Assembly (NCBI GenBank): GCA_905160935.1
Contig: CAJHZI010000550.1
Location: forward strand, 124,001-188,000
Direction: 5' to 3'
Source of the DNA: Enchytraeus crypticus
Lineage: Eukaryota; Annelida; Clitellata; Enchytraeida; Enchytraeidae
DNA: 64,000 nucleotides
Shown here: piece by piece, positions 28,071 through 39,322 of the stretch
Numbering within the stretch: position 1 is the first letter of the stretch
How the letters are laid out: the number at the start of each line of letters is the position of its first letter
Position numbers and translations under genes: made by a program
Notes under the pieces: generated by a model
The model's input: only the letters and a program-made list of their open reading frames with translations
What the model was told of the DNA's origin: nothing
Databases searched by the model: none

Positions 28071-28365
28071 TATATTTCTATATAAATAGTGTGTTAGCTA
28101 CTTCATTGTATATGTAATTATAATTGCAAGAAAATATTAGGATATATCAGTTCTATTCGATAGTTTTTTGATAGCGGGGGTGGGATAGAATGATACTTTC
28201 GTGTTCGATATTTTTGGCTACTGTCTTGTCCTCACGTCTTAATCGCTGGTCCACAAAAACTCGAGAATCGCTGGTCCACAGCAGCTCTCACCTGCAACCC
28301 TCTTCTATTGTTCACGTTGCCGTATGTGTAACGTTTCTGTCAAGCGACTATGTGTAACGTTTCAG

Positions 28366-28601
28366 TCAAGCGACGCGGAAACATCCACCGCTTCCTAAGA
28401 TACGTCGCAGCTGCCTTCAGAGGGACGATAGCAGCTATAGACGACGCTGCTGGTGCAGCAGTGGGCCACGACGCAGCTATTGCAGCACAGCTGTGTACAG
28501 CAGCAGCACAGCTGTGTACAGCAGCAGCTGCAGCAGTTTTGGCGCCGCCGTCACGAGCCTCGACTCATCCGAGCCCTGCCGAATATACCCTTCTGAACCA
28601 G
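28366..28601 (+). CDS. Candidate Ala-rich exon of the VWA5A-like gene
   Basis: After TTTCAG the frame reads KRRGNIHRFLRYVAAAFRGT, then an Ala-rich stretch (AAGAAVGHDAAIAAQL; two copies of QLCTAAA), and ends NQ before donor GTAAAT. Linkers between the beta-rich and C-terminal domains of this family are variable, so it could be that linker. Phase fits only with the alternative donor at ~22528 and an alternative acceptor at the next exon, so confidence is low. Confidence 0.35.
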
Positions 28602-28635
28602 GTAAATAAAGAGCAGGGCAGTTTGAGTGATGTAT

Positions 28636-29265
28636 GATGGGAAAACCCGGCTGCTGTAATAGGGAAAACCCGGCCTATGTAATAGGGAAACCCGGCTGAT
28701 GTAATAGGGAAACCCTGCTGATGTAATAAGGGAATACCCGGCCGATGTAATAGGGGAAAACCCGGCTGATGTAAAAGGGGAAATCCCGGCTGATGTAACA
28801 GGGGAAAACCCAGCTGATACTTTATCTCACGATTACAAATCTACAAATCATCTAAACGATCCTTGGGTGTTGGTATATCGTATAGTGTGCCTGATGAGAT
28901 GTCGTTATTTATGTTAACGAGACACGTATTTGCGCACACATATGCACGCGCGTTTGTATTATTATTTATATTTGTTAATTTTTGGTGGAGCTTGTAGATA
29001 CCTGGGTGGAGCTTGTAGATACCTGGGTGAAGCTTGTAGATACCTGGGTGGAGCTTGTAGATACATGGGTGGAGCTTGTAGATAATGGGTAGAGCTTGTT
29101 GATACCTGGGCGAAGCTTGTAGATACCTGACCTGGGTGGAGCTTGTAGATACCTGGTGGTGCTTGTAGATACATAGGTGGAGCTTATAGATACCTGGGTG
29201 GAGCTTATAGATACCTGGGCGGAGCTTGTAGATACCTAGGTGGAGCTTGTAGATACCTGGGAGTT
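28636..29265 (+). repeat. Two minisatellites: GGGAAAACCCGGCTGATGTAATA and GGTGGAGCTTGTAGATACCTG
   Basis: 28636-28815: ~8 units of 23-25 bp. 28980-29265: ~13 units of 20-21 bp. Long reverse-frame ORFs are repeat artefacts. Confidence 0.9.
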
Positions 29266-29269
29266 AGTA

Positions 29270-29940
29270 CTTGTGGTGGGTAACAGTGAGAACTTGAGGT
29301 GGGTAACAGTAAGAACTTGAGGAGGGTAACAGTGAAACTTGAGGTGGGTAACAGTGAGAACTTGAGGTGGGTAACAGTGAGAACTTGAGGTGGGTAACAG
29401 AGAGAACTTGAGGTGGGTAACAGTGAGAAGTTGAGGTGGGTAACAGTAAGGACATGAGGTGAGTAACAGTGAGAAATTGAGATGGGTAACAGTGAGAACT
29501 TGAGATGGGCAACAGTGAGAACTTGAGATGGGTAGCAGTGAGAACTTGAGATGGGTAACAATGAGTACTTGATGTGGATAACAGACAGATGTGGAGGTGG
29601 AATGACGAATATCTTCTGGGTGGCTGGACACAAGACTGCCACGATATAGTGTTCAGAGATAACTACAAAGAACAGGGAGCTAATATCAGCTTTACGTGTG
29701 CGCAAGACTTGATAGTTTCTGTGTTTGTGAACTTAGACGGTAGCAGGTGTTGTTGTGTAGTATTTTGTCGGACCGCTTATTAATCGGTGTAGGGTTCAAA
29801 TCCAGTGCTCATCCATTACTGTCGTGCAAGAAATAGATAGTAAACTAGGCTTTGTTCTCTAGGTTTACTTTGGTCGCTCAGACATATATTATCGATAGAG
29901 AAGTCTCTGAGGTGTCGCTGGATATTGAATGATCAAATTT

Positions 29941-29994
<54 letters not shown>

Positions 29995-30960
29995 AAATAT
30001 AACTTTTTAGCCATTTTTCGTTTATGGGTTGTGTCACTTGTCCGTAGTACAGTTCAGGTGAAAAATCTAGAAAACTGCACGTGACAGTTGTTTACTTCAG
30101 ATATTGCCATAAATGTGTGAACAAAAATATTGAAGATCGAATTTTGGTGTCTAACGAAAGAGCTTGTTAGCTGCTCGTGGACCGAAGCCTGAAATTAAGG
30201 GCCACTTCAATCTGGGCACCTCCGCCACCAGGTAAGATTTAAGGTGGTGTTGGGTCAGCTCACTGAGCTGTGAGAGGCGAGTCGTTTATATGCTGCTCTG
30301 ACAGATGGGTCGTTAAGAACATCACTAATATGTTATTCGTTCAGAGAGAGTAATCAGAGCGTGAACCAGTTGAGACAGCAGTGTGCAGGTGAGCAACTCA
30401 AAAGAGTCGGCACACTGAGCTCTGCGAGTCGTCTATATGCTGCTCTCACAGATGAGTCGTTAAGAACATCACTATTATGTTACTCGTTAAGGGAGAGTAG
30501 AAGAAGAGGTGGGCCTAGTAAGGCGGCGAACAGAGCGTGTTTTATGCCACAGCATGGCAGAGTGAAAAAGAAGCGTTGTTTCAGTTCTCGCGCGGCACAA
30601 CCGATTATGGAGAGGTTGATGGGCATCACAGCTCCTGGGTCCGCAATTATTACTGGCTTAGGTCTGTAATAGGTGATTCTGACGCTATCGTGTTGAATAC
30701 GTTGTGGGCTTAGCGGTTTAGTGGCTGGATTTGCTTCGTTTAGTTCTGTACAAAATCTAAAATTCTATTCTAACAATTCAAATACTACATTTACAGTCTT
30801 TTGTTCTTCAATTACCCAGCAGAGAAATGTCTGCTTGCTTTCATTGGTTTCATAGTGTGCTTCTTGTAACGCTTCTGATGTTGTACTTCCAGATGAACTT
30901 CTTCCTGTAACTCATCTAGTGTTGTACTTGTAGTAACTCATCTAGTGTTGTACTTCTAGA
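29270..30960 (+). repeat. 22-bp minisatellite plus unique segment, duplicated at 31020-31995
   Basis: 29270-29575: units AGGTGGGTAACAGTGAGAACTTG. 29942-29991: (TA)n. 30245-30350 and 30395-30500 are tandem copies (CACTGAGCT.TG..GAGTCGT.TATATGCTGCTCT). 30660-30910 recurs at 31640-31870. No gene recognised; the 102-aa frame at 30361 overlaps the tandem copies. Confidence 0.7.
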
Positions 30961-31019
30961 ACCGGTAAAGCGGCATGCCAACTCTATAGAAATTGTCGGT
31001 GGTTAATATTATTTTTTTT

Positions 31020-31995
31020 TAAACTTGAGGTGACAAGGATAACAATGACTACTTGAGGTGAGCAACAGTGAGAACTTAAGGAGGGTAACAGTGAGAAGTT
31101 AATGTGAGTAACAGTGAGAACTTGCGGTGGGTAACAGTGAGAATTTAAATTGGGTAATAGCGAGAACTTGAGGTGGGTAACAGTGAGAACATGAGAGATG
31201 GGTAACAGTGAGAACTTGAGGTGGGTAACAGTGATAACTTGAGGTGGGTAACAGAAGGAACACCATCACTGTCATCACTGTGTGGGATTTTAGGTAATGT
31301 TGAGTTTCCATCGCGAAAAGTAAACTGTTAACAATGTAAGCAATAGACGAATGATTGTATAAAATACACAGTTCTACACAGAGACCGAGTGCCCTGACTA
31401 GATTAGAATTCTTTAGCACACATCTGAACACAAGTGTGCTGCAGGTGCATGTTTTGTCACGGGTATATTTTATTTGTTCAGGTCGAGTGGAGGATCCTCG
31501 AGATATAGTCGTGTTCAGAAGAGATTTTGTATACCAAAGCGTGGTATAGTATCAATGAATTGTGTCCCCTGCAATTACACGGTACCGCCGATGCACCGTA
31601 ACAAGATGCACCTGGCGATGTCGTCAGGCACTGGTGGATTAGGTCTGTGGTAGTTAGGTGATTCTGACGCTATCGTTTTGAGTCAGCTATAGTACGTTGT
31701 GGGCTTAGTGGTTTAGTGGCTCGATTTGCTTCGTTTAGTTTGTGTACAAAATCTACATTAGCAGTCTTTTGTTCTTCAGATTATTCAGCATAAAATGTCT
31801 GCTTGCTTGCACTCGTTTAATATTGTGCTTCCTGTAAATCTTCTAACTGTGTACTTCCAGTTGTACTTGCAGTTGTACTTCTATTTGTACTTCTAGTTGT
31901 ACTTCTAGTTGTACTTGCAGTTGTACTTCTAGTTGTACTTCCAGTTGTACTTCTAGTTGCACTTACATTTGTACTTCTTCCAGTAACTCATCTAG
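31020..31995 (+). repeat. Second copy of the duplicated intronic block
   Basis: 31020-31255 holds the same 22-bp units; 31640-31870 matches 30660-30910; 31858-31990 is a TTGTACTTCTAG 12-bp array. Confidence 0.7.
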
Positions 31996-32019
31996 TGTAC
32001 TTTTAGTAAATCATCAAGT

Positions 32020-32590
32020 GTTGTACTGAACTATTGACTGTACTACTGAACTATTGACTGTGCTACTGAACTGTTGACTGTGCTACTGAACTATTGACTG
32101 TGCTACTGAACTATTGGCTGTGCTATTAAACTATTGATTGTGCTACTAAACTACTAACTGTGCTACTGAACTATTGATTGTGCTACTGAACTGTTGATTA
32201 TGCTACTGGACTATTGACTGTGATACTGAACTATTGACTGTGCTACTGAGCTGTTAACTGAACTATTGACTGTGCTACTGAACTACTAACTGTGCTACTG
32301 AACTGTTGACTGTGCTACTGAACTATTGACTGTTATACTGAACAATTGACTGTGCTACTGAACTGTTGACTGTGCTACTGAACTATTGACTGTGCTACTG
32401 AACTGTTGACTGTGATACTGAACTATTGACTGTGCTGCTGAACTGTTGACTGTGATACTGAACTATTGACTGTGCTACTGAACTGCTGACTGTGCTACTG
32501 AACTGCTGACTCTGCTACTGAATTATTGACTGTGCTACTGAACTATTGACTGTGCTACTGACCTATTGACTCTGCTACTGAATCATTACC
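32020..32590 (+). repeat. Minisatellite, ~20-bp ACTATTGACTGTGCTACTGA units
   Basis: About 29 units with few substitutions. Confidence 0.92.
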
Positions 32591-33080
32591 TGTTGTGGTA
32601 TTAGTCTAACAATGAAATCCTTGATTGTTAATTAATGATTTAAACAAACTTTCAAAATAACCTGCCAAGATTATCTTATGCTACAGTTACTATTGATCTG
32701 AGAAAGAACCATACTTATATCCCAAACTTAGCTTGGAATATTGCTTTTAGATCAATCTTTCATAATAACTGATGGTAGTCTGTTAAACCTATTATGGCGT
32801 GTCTGGGTAAATTATATTTCATACATATTAGGGTAAAGTTAAAAGTTAATTTTGTAAGAAAGAACTGCTTGTTACCAAGTGGTGCTCTAAAGCATATTAC
32901 GATGTATAGTCGCTATCTTTGATAACCTTTGCAAGGCATTTAATTTACCTTTTACTTGCATTCTCGTGTCAAATAATATATCTTTCTATTAAGCTATGCA
33001 CTTGTTATACATATCCTTTGCGAGACGGTGTGATTTTGTTTGCAATTTTGTAATATGAACACGCTTGGCCATAACGTAAC
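32591..33080. other. Intron sequence, nothing recognised
   Basis: AT-rich unique-looking sequence with no open frame of note. Confidence 0.5.
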
Positions 33081-33782
33081 CAGTGGCGGATCCAGGGGGT
33101 CCACACTTAGGCCCGCCGAAAACTTTTTAAGACTATATTTTCATTGTTTTTATGGCGATTCCTTTGTGCAAATATGTAACGGCAGTGGTTAAGGGGGATG
33201 CTAAGGAACTCAGTTACACTACCTCGATTTTTACTTCAAATATTGACCCCACTAGGGGCTCATATTTGGTATACTATGGGCCCTGTATAATGGAAGGGGG
33301 CCCGAAAAAGTTGACCGTTTCACTAGCTCTCAATTTTCACCTTAACCACTGAATATGAGTAAAAAATGGTGCAAGTAAAAAATGTGAACTCTATAGCGGA
33401 GCAGAGGTGCAACCAGCCTTGGCTGGGAAGGGCTTATCCCCCCCCCCCCCCCAACAGCTACAATTAGGTCACATTGCAATTCGTTCAGATCAGCTGAGTT
33501 TCTTTAGATGTGAAAAAGTAGTTAGTCTACTTTTTTCCAAAACAAATGTAGGATTTTATGTATTTCTCCCGAGTTTATTACGGATATGAGTGGGCGGTAA
33601 GGTAAGGGGATACACCCACTCTATGAGCCGAGCACAGTAGTGAAACATTTTTGAGCCCCCTGACAGTATTCTGTATGGGCTGCGTCACATGCCCCGAGAA
33701 GTCGGGGCGTAAACAAGAAATGTGTACACTGTCAAAAAAAAATCGGGTCCCCTCCCTTAAAAAATTCCTGGATCCACCAATG
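33081..33782. mobile_element. Non-autonomous hAT-like transposon
   Basis: Ends CAGTGGCGGATCCAGG (33081) and CCTGGATCCACCAATG (33782) are inverted repeats with few mismatches. Flanks AACGTAAC (33073-33080) and AACGTTAC (33783-33790) match at 7 of 8. Contains a poly-C run at ~33440. A partial reverse relative is at ~56160-56310. Confidence 0.8.
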
Positions 33783-34525
33783 AACGTTACCGTAGTGCTT
33801 ATCTCCTAGTAGACCGTCGTACATGCTTGTCGTTGAAGTGAACGCTTATTTAGTTTCACTTTTCTTTACTTTTTATTTGTCTAACTGGTGGTGGTTTATG
33901 TTGATTTGCTTACTCGTATTTGCAATGTTAGCATTGTTCTATTTCTTTATATTTGTTTGTATTCTGTCTGATGATGATAAATAAAAGAGTAGGTATAAAA
34001 TATTATTAATTGCTATCCTTGTCATCTGGTTTTTTAAAGAACTAGATTTTGTTACTAATCATGCCTAACCTACATAATACTCCAATAGATAAACACAGTG
34101 TCGTGTAATGTAGTACCTGGCGGCCTACGCTAGTTCACTATCATAGGCCGCCCAAGAAATTTAAAAATATTATCTTAAAGTATATATAGAGTGTCATTTA
34201 AGATGCATAAAGTCTTCTATTCAAAATCAATCAGTAAAAGAATGATCAGCTAATCGACTATGTTCTCGTACAACTGATTGAAATTATAAATTGTGTTGTT
34301 CGGGTCTCAAGAGTGAGAGAGCGCCAGCCACGAATCAAGCATAATAACATAAAGATGCTGAAGAAAGCAACGGGAAACAACTTCTGAACCAATGAAATTA
34401 CCTTGATGGCTAATATGTTGAGGTCTTCATTACAAAATCAATAATTCATTCGATGATGTTCTCATATTTTATTTATGAAATTTTAAACTGTGATTAAGAA
34501 TTAATATCTTGAACTTAATCGATCT
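33783..34525. other. Intron sequence, nothing recognised
   Basis: AT-rich; no repeats with other parts of the window and no coding signal seen. Confidence 0.5.
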
Positions 34526-34528
34526 TGA

Positions 34529-35160
34529 CTTGTGTGATAGGGAAAAAGCTAAACGACAAAGCTTGACTTGTGTGATAGGGAAAAAGCTAAACGACAAAGC
34601 TTGACTTGTGTGATAGGGAAAAAGCTAAACGACAAAGCTTGACTTGTGTGATAGGGAAAAAGCTAAACGACAAAGCTTGACTTGTGTGATAGGGAAAAAG
34701 CTAAACGACAAAGCTTGACTTGTGTGATAGGGAAAAAGCTAAACGACAAAGCTTGACTTGTGTGATAGGGAAAAAGCTAAACGACAAAGCTTGACTTGTG
34801 TGATAGGGAAAAAGCTAAACGACAAAGCTTGACTTGTGTGATAGGGAAAAAGCTAAACGACAAAGCTTGACTTGTGTGATAGGGAAAAAGCTAAACGACA
34901 AAGCTTGACTTGTGTGATAGGGAAAAAGCTAAACGACAAAGCTTGACTTGTGTGATAGGGAAAAAGCTAAACGACAAAGCTTGACTTGTGTGATAGGGAA
35001 AAAGCTAAAGACTTGACTTGTGTGATAGGGACAAAGGGGACAAAGCTTTTGACTTGTGTGATAGGGACAAAGCTTGACTTGTTTGACAGGGACAAAGCTT
35101 TACTTGTGTGATAGGGACAAAGCTTGACCTGTGTTATAGGGACAAAGCTACAGGCTACAT
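34529..35160 (+). repeat. 38-bp tandem array CTTGACTTGTGTGATAGGG..
   Basis: About 12.8 copies of a 38-bp unit (CTTGACTTGTGTGATAGGGA + AAAAGCTAAACGACAAAG) with essentially no differences to ~35010, then shortened, degenerate units to 35160. Sequence homogeneity indicates recent amplification. Confidence 0.95.
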
Positions 35161-35249
35161 TAGGTTTTGATAAAGGCTTTGTCTTCCTCATAGGATTCAC
35201 TTGTTGGTCAATGGAACGTTCGTCTTGAGCGCGAAAGCAGACTGTGAAT

Positions 35250-35755
35250 TAGAATACGTGACCTATACCTGTCACTTGACAGGACACGAGAGTGAGAGAA
35301 TACGTGACCTGCCACGTGACATGACACGAGAGTGAGAATATGTGACCTGACACGTGACAGGACGAGAGGACACGAGAGTGAGAATACGTTTCCTGCCACG
35401 TGACAGGACACGAGAGTGAGAATACGTGACCTGCCACGTGACACGACGCGAGAGTAAGCATACGTGACCTGCCACGTGACGGGACACGAGAATAGAAATA
35501 CGTGACCTGCCACGTTACAGGACACGAGAATGAGAATATGTGACCTGCCACGTTACAGGACACGAGAGTGAGAATACGTGACCTGCCACGTGACACGAGA
35601 ATGGAAATACGTGACCTGCCACGTTACAGGAAACGAGAGTGAGAATACGTGACCTGCCACTTGTCAGGACACGAGAGTGAGAATACGTGACCTGACACGT
35701 GACAGGACACGAGAGTGAGAATACGTGACCTGCTACGTGACACTAGAGTGGGAAA
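35250..35755 (+). repeat. Second 38-bp tandem array, E-box-bearing
   Basis: About 13 units (GACACGAGAGTGAGAATACG + TGACCTGCCACGTGACAG), most containing CACGTG, ending 19 bp before the exon at 35775. Confidence 0.92.
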
Positions 35756-35774
35756 TGCTGCTTGTGTTTTGCAG

Positions 35775-36010
35775 GAGAGAACGCACGTGCTCCTATAACC
35801 CATTCTCACCTGAGCTCTGATGCTCTCGTACCTGGAGATGATGTGCAGATGAAGGAACCTGCTCAGACTGGATACATGGCCGTCGTGCGGCTTCAGACTT
35901 TCTCCGGCAGCTGGAAAATAGACGATCAACTGGAGAAAATGGTCGGCGTGAGCAAGCAGAAGCTTCTGGCCGCCAAACCTGACGAGGTGACATTTGCTGT
36001 ACAAGCTAAA
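35775..36010 (+). CDS. VWA5A-like: VWA5A-like exon, C-terminal domain part 1
   Basis: Acceptor TTGTGTTTTGCAG. Reads ENARAPITHSHLSSDALVPG, then AVVRLQTFSGSWKIDDQLEK and MVGVSKQKLLAAKP, the L-Q-x-x-x-G-S-W..L family signature of the VWA5A C-terminal domain. It enters in phase 1 and can leave in phase 0 at GTAAAG (36011), which lies in the first bases of an inserted SINE, so the donor and last ~2 codons appear SINE-derived. Confidence 0.82.
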
Positions 36011-36141
36011 GTAAAGCCAAGGTTAACGCCAGTTCCTCACTCGAAAGCGATGTCAGTGACTGGCGAGCCCAGGATTTGAACCCCGCAGCTATTGATCCGC
36101 GATCGAGTACCTTACCGACGTCGCCACAGGTTCTAGCCAGT
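36005..36141 (-). mobile_element. tRNA-derived SINE (family A), reverse copy
   Basis: In forward orientation: GGCTGGAGCCAGTGGCGAAG, box A TGGCGAAGTCGG, box B GGTTCAAATCC, then CTGGGCTCGCCCGTCACTGA and tail AGCTTTACCAGC. Other copies: 19850-19925, 50700-50855, 55945-56140 (reverse) and 57510-57780 (two forward). Confidence 0.8.
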
Positions 36142-36221
36142 GGTTACTTTCTATTTAGGAAATGGCCAGACACTAGCAAGTGAAAACTCATAGTAAATGG
36201 TGATGACTGATTTGATGATAA

Positions 36222-36227
<6 letters not shown>

Positions 36228-36252
<25 letters not shown>

Positions 36253-36330
36253 TATGATCATGGACGTGTGTTTAGATTACGGATGAGCTGTTCTAGATAT
36301 AATCATGGACGTGTGTTTTGATAACGGATG
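36228..36330 (+). repeat. (GAT)n and two copies of the next exon's acceptor region
   Basis: ATCATGGACGTGTGTTTAGAT and ..TTTTGATAACGGATGAG occur twice (36256-36330) before the genuine acceptor at 37739-37769, which has the same sequence. Confidence 0.7.
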
Positions 36331-37076
36331 AGCTGTTCTATATATAGAACAGCTAGAACTAGAGGACATAGATTCAAAATAATAAAGGTTAGATCCAGAT
36401 TAGAGGTTAGAAGAAACTTTTTCAGTCAGAAAGTTGTCAATATATGGAACGTGTTACCTCAGTATGTAGTAGAGGCAGAGTCAGTGAATGCTTGTAAGAA
36501 TAGGCTAGATAAGTATTGGAAAGAAATACATTGAATTGATAAATTGTTTGTTTGTTTTGTGTAGCTAGGCTGATTAGTTGCACACCACATGAGGGTATTT
36601 GGTTTCTAGGTATTTATGAGTGTGGGTAAGGCTTGTATGTGTGTGTATGTGTAGGTGTGGGTATGTACTTTGGACTGAATTTCTGGATTTTGGAATTTGC
36701 ACCGTTTTTGGACCTTCTTTTTTGCTCGCTGGCTTGATTTTGTCTCAATAGTGCTCGATGTTGTTATTGATGACTGTAGCACTCTAATTCTTGTTGTTAT
36801 TATTATTGTCTGTATACATGTATGTATGTCTATGTATGTTTCTGCATATATGCGTGTATGTAATGTAATGTATGACTATATTTTGCAAATTGTTGATATG
36901 CCTAGTATGTAGTTATATGCATGCTTGCATATTTTTGTCTGTAAGGTCGATGTGTGTATATACAAGTTAGTGTATTCTATGTTTACATATGTAGGTGTAT
37001 GTGTAATTGTGTATGTGTGTATATATTTATGTGTATGTATATATTATATATATGTGTATGTGTGTATATATGTGTG

Positions 37077-37141
<65 letters not shown>

Positions 37142-37270
37142 ATATGTGTATATGTGTACATATGTGAATGTATGTGTGTATATATATGTATATGTATGTA
37201 TGTATGTATGTATGTGCGTGCATGTGTATATATGTATACGTATGTATATATGTGCATATTTATGTGTGTA

Positions 37271-37325
<55 letters not shown>

Positions 37326-37735
37326 ATGTGGGGTATGTTTGGATATATGTATGTATGTATATGAATGTATGTAAGTATTTGAGTGTTTGTATGTATTTTT
37401 GTATGCGTATATGTGCAAATGTGTGTGTTGGTGTGTATGAATGTATATGTATGTGAACATGCATGGGTGCATGTATGTATGTGTATTTTTGCATAGTTGT
37501 ATACCTGTGTGTAAGTTTATACTTGAGCTGGTTATGTGTGTGTGTGGTTTGTTGGTGAGTGTTTAGTTTTTTTCTAATGTTCTTCTTTGAAGCCTATCAA
37601 CTTGTCAAGGTTTATATCTCTTTTTCCCCTTTACGGTCTGGTCTCTATGTTTAGAGGTATGAAATTACAGCTAATACTGGTGTTACAGGTCTTTGTGACC
37701 TCCTTAACCAGTATAAGTATGTTAAGTTAAGTTAT
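36328..37735 (+). mobile_element. CR1/L2-like LINE 3' end with microsatellites
   Basis: 36328-36534 reads RTARTRGHRFKII..FFSQKVVNIWNVLPQYVVEA, the standard C-terminal R-V/V-x-x-W-N-x-L-P motif of CR1/Jockey-type LINEs. Then a 3' region related to 17590-17765 and (inverse) 41900-42150, with TG/TA microsatellites 36800-37500 including two (TA)n runs (37085-37132, 37275-37322). Confidence 0.65.
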
Positions 37736-37769
37736 AAAATCATGGACGTATGTTTAGATAACGGATGAG

Positions 37770-37943
37770 GTGTGGGGCACTGCACTGGCTCTGGCACTGT
37801 TGACCTCTAAGCACTCGGACAGGAGGGAGGAGTGGGAGATGATACAGATGAAGGCACAGCAGTGGATCAACTCTCAGGATCTACACTGTCACTCGCTCTC
37901 GTCTCTTATACAGCTGGCTACCAGCGCCATCTCTCCCCCTTAA
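37770..37943 (+). CDS. VWA5A-like: VWA5A-like terminal exon
   Basis: Acceptor ..GGATGAG then VWGTALALALLTSKHSDRRE, EWEMIQMKAQQWINSQ and stop TAA at 37941-37943. The V-W-x-T-A-L-A-L-A-x-L..E-W..K-A..W signature is the end of VWA5A-type proteins. 58 codons including stop, phase 0. Acceptor consensus is weak (purine-rich), but the encoded match is strong. Confidence 0.85.
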   Translation: MWGTALALALLTSKHSDRREEWEMIQMKAQQWINSQDLHCHSLSSLIQLATSAISPP

Positions 37944-37963
37944 GCGAAGAGCTCACGCCATGT

Positions 37964-38120
37964 TTGTTTATGACGCCATGTTTGTTTATGACGCCATGTT
38001 TGTTTATGACGCCATGTTTGTTTATGACGCCATGTTTGTTTATGACGCCATGTTTGTTTATGACGCCATGTTTGTTTATGACGCCATGTTTGTTTATGAC
38101 GCCATGTTTGTTCAGATGGT
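37964..38120 (+). repeat. 18-bp tandem repeat ATGTTTGTTTATGACGCC
   Basis: Nine near-identical units immediately 3' of the stop, so likely in the 3' UTR region. A reverse-complementary AAACAAACTTGGCGTCA follows at 38120-38136, allowing a hairpin. Confidence 0.93.
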
Positions 38121-38170
38121 AAACAAACTTGGCGTCAGATAGGCGTACGAGAATCAACGCCTTATTGTGT

Positions 38171-38212
<42 letters not shown>

Positions 38213-38804
38213 GGTTTAACGTTAAACAATGAACTCTCATACTGTGCTCTCTTCGAAGATTACCAGCGTCTTTTCTTCCGCTTAAGTGTCTTCCTCCACA
38301 AAATATCTCTACTCTGTAAATGAGCTCCGTACAATATCTTTACTCTATAAACAAGCTCCGTACAATATCTCTACTCTATAAATAGACTCCGTACAATATC
38401 TCTATAAATAAGCCACGTACAATATCTCTACTCCATAACTGAGCTCCCTACAAAATCTGTACTCCATAAATGAGCTCCATACAATATCTCTACTCTATAA
38501 ATGTGCCCTACTATATCTCTGCTGTATAAATAGGCCTATATTCTTTATTTACCATTATATGGCAGATAGAAATAAACAGAACTAAACTGAACATAAGAAA
38601 GATATTAGCCTAACCTTTAGGCCTATAGTTATGTTAGGCAGACATAGTAACATATTGCATGCCATATAATAAACAGTTCGACATGTGCTAATCCTTATTA
38701 CATGTAAACTCAATATTTTATATTTTTCTGAAGAAGATCTACACTGTATAGATCACCTCCACTTGTTATCTCTATTCTACTCCTCTCTCTCTCTCTTTCT
38801 GTCT
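38121..38804. repeat. (AAT)n and ~31-bp imperfect repeats
   Basis: (TAA)n at 38172-38210; imperfect units CTCTACTCTATAAATGAGCTCCGTACAATAT at 38300-38525; CT-rich tract near 38780. No gene seen. Confidence 0.75.
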
Positions 38805-39060
38805 CTCAGTGCCACAGCCTACTGGCAGGTCCATGGTATATAACGCCTCCACTCTTCTCTGTCTTTCTTTTTCCTCTCCAAGCCCTCATACGAGTGGATC
38901 TTTATATCCTCTAACATGATATACCATTAATCTTGAGTGATTCTGCGTATGACGAGGTGGGTGCCCTATGCCTTCCTCAACTTCCACTAACATGTTCTGG
39001 GCAGGGGGCGTCATTCCCCGAGAAAACAATCCTGTCTATGACGACTATTTGCTCAACTCT
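38805..39060 (+). repeat. Interspersed repeat of the GGCAGGTCCATGG family
   Basis: CTACTGGCAGGTCCATGGTA..CATACGAGTGGATCTTTATA; longest copy in the window, ending near GGGGCGTCATTCCCCGAG. Confidence 0.75.
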
Positions 39061-39322
39061 CTCAGTGCTTAACCCTACTTGAGTCTAATAGATCAGTTCG
39101 GTAATTGAAAACATATTTTGTTGTATGTTAACACTGGTTTGTTTATGTTGACATCTGATACATATATTTACATGTAAATGTTATAGGTCTACATTATAAC
39201 TTCGCTATAATGCATGCATATCGTTATAGTGGGTATCACAGTTAAACTATAAGTGTTTAAGTTATTCTTTAATTAATATCCGTACAGTAGATTGTAAAGT
39301 AAATAATATTTCTACAGAAAAC

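Noticed and set aside
29205-29705. 166-aa and overlapping ORFs in three reverse frames
   Set aside because: Low-complexity translations of 20-22-bp tandem repeats.
30361-30669. 102-aa Arg-rich ORF as an exon of the VWA5A-like gene
   Set aside because: It overlaps a local tandem duplication, lacks splice context, and shows no similarity to the family.
34529-35755. CRISPR-like regular 38-bp repeats
   Set aside because: Units are contiguous with no unique spacers, and the sequence is an animal intron.
36925-37494. Tyr/Ile/Cys-rich ORFs up to 155 aa
   Set aside because: Translations of TA/TG microsatellites.
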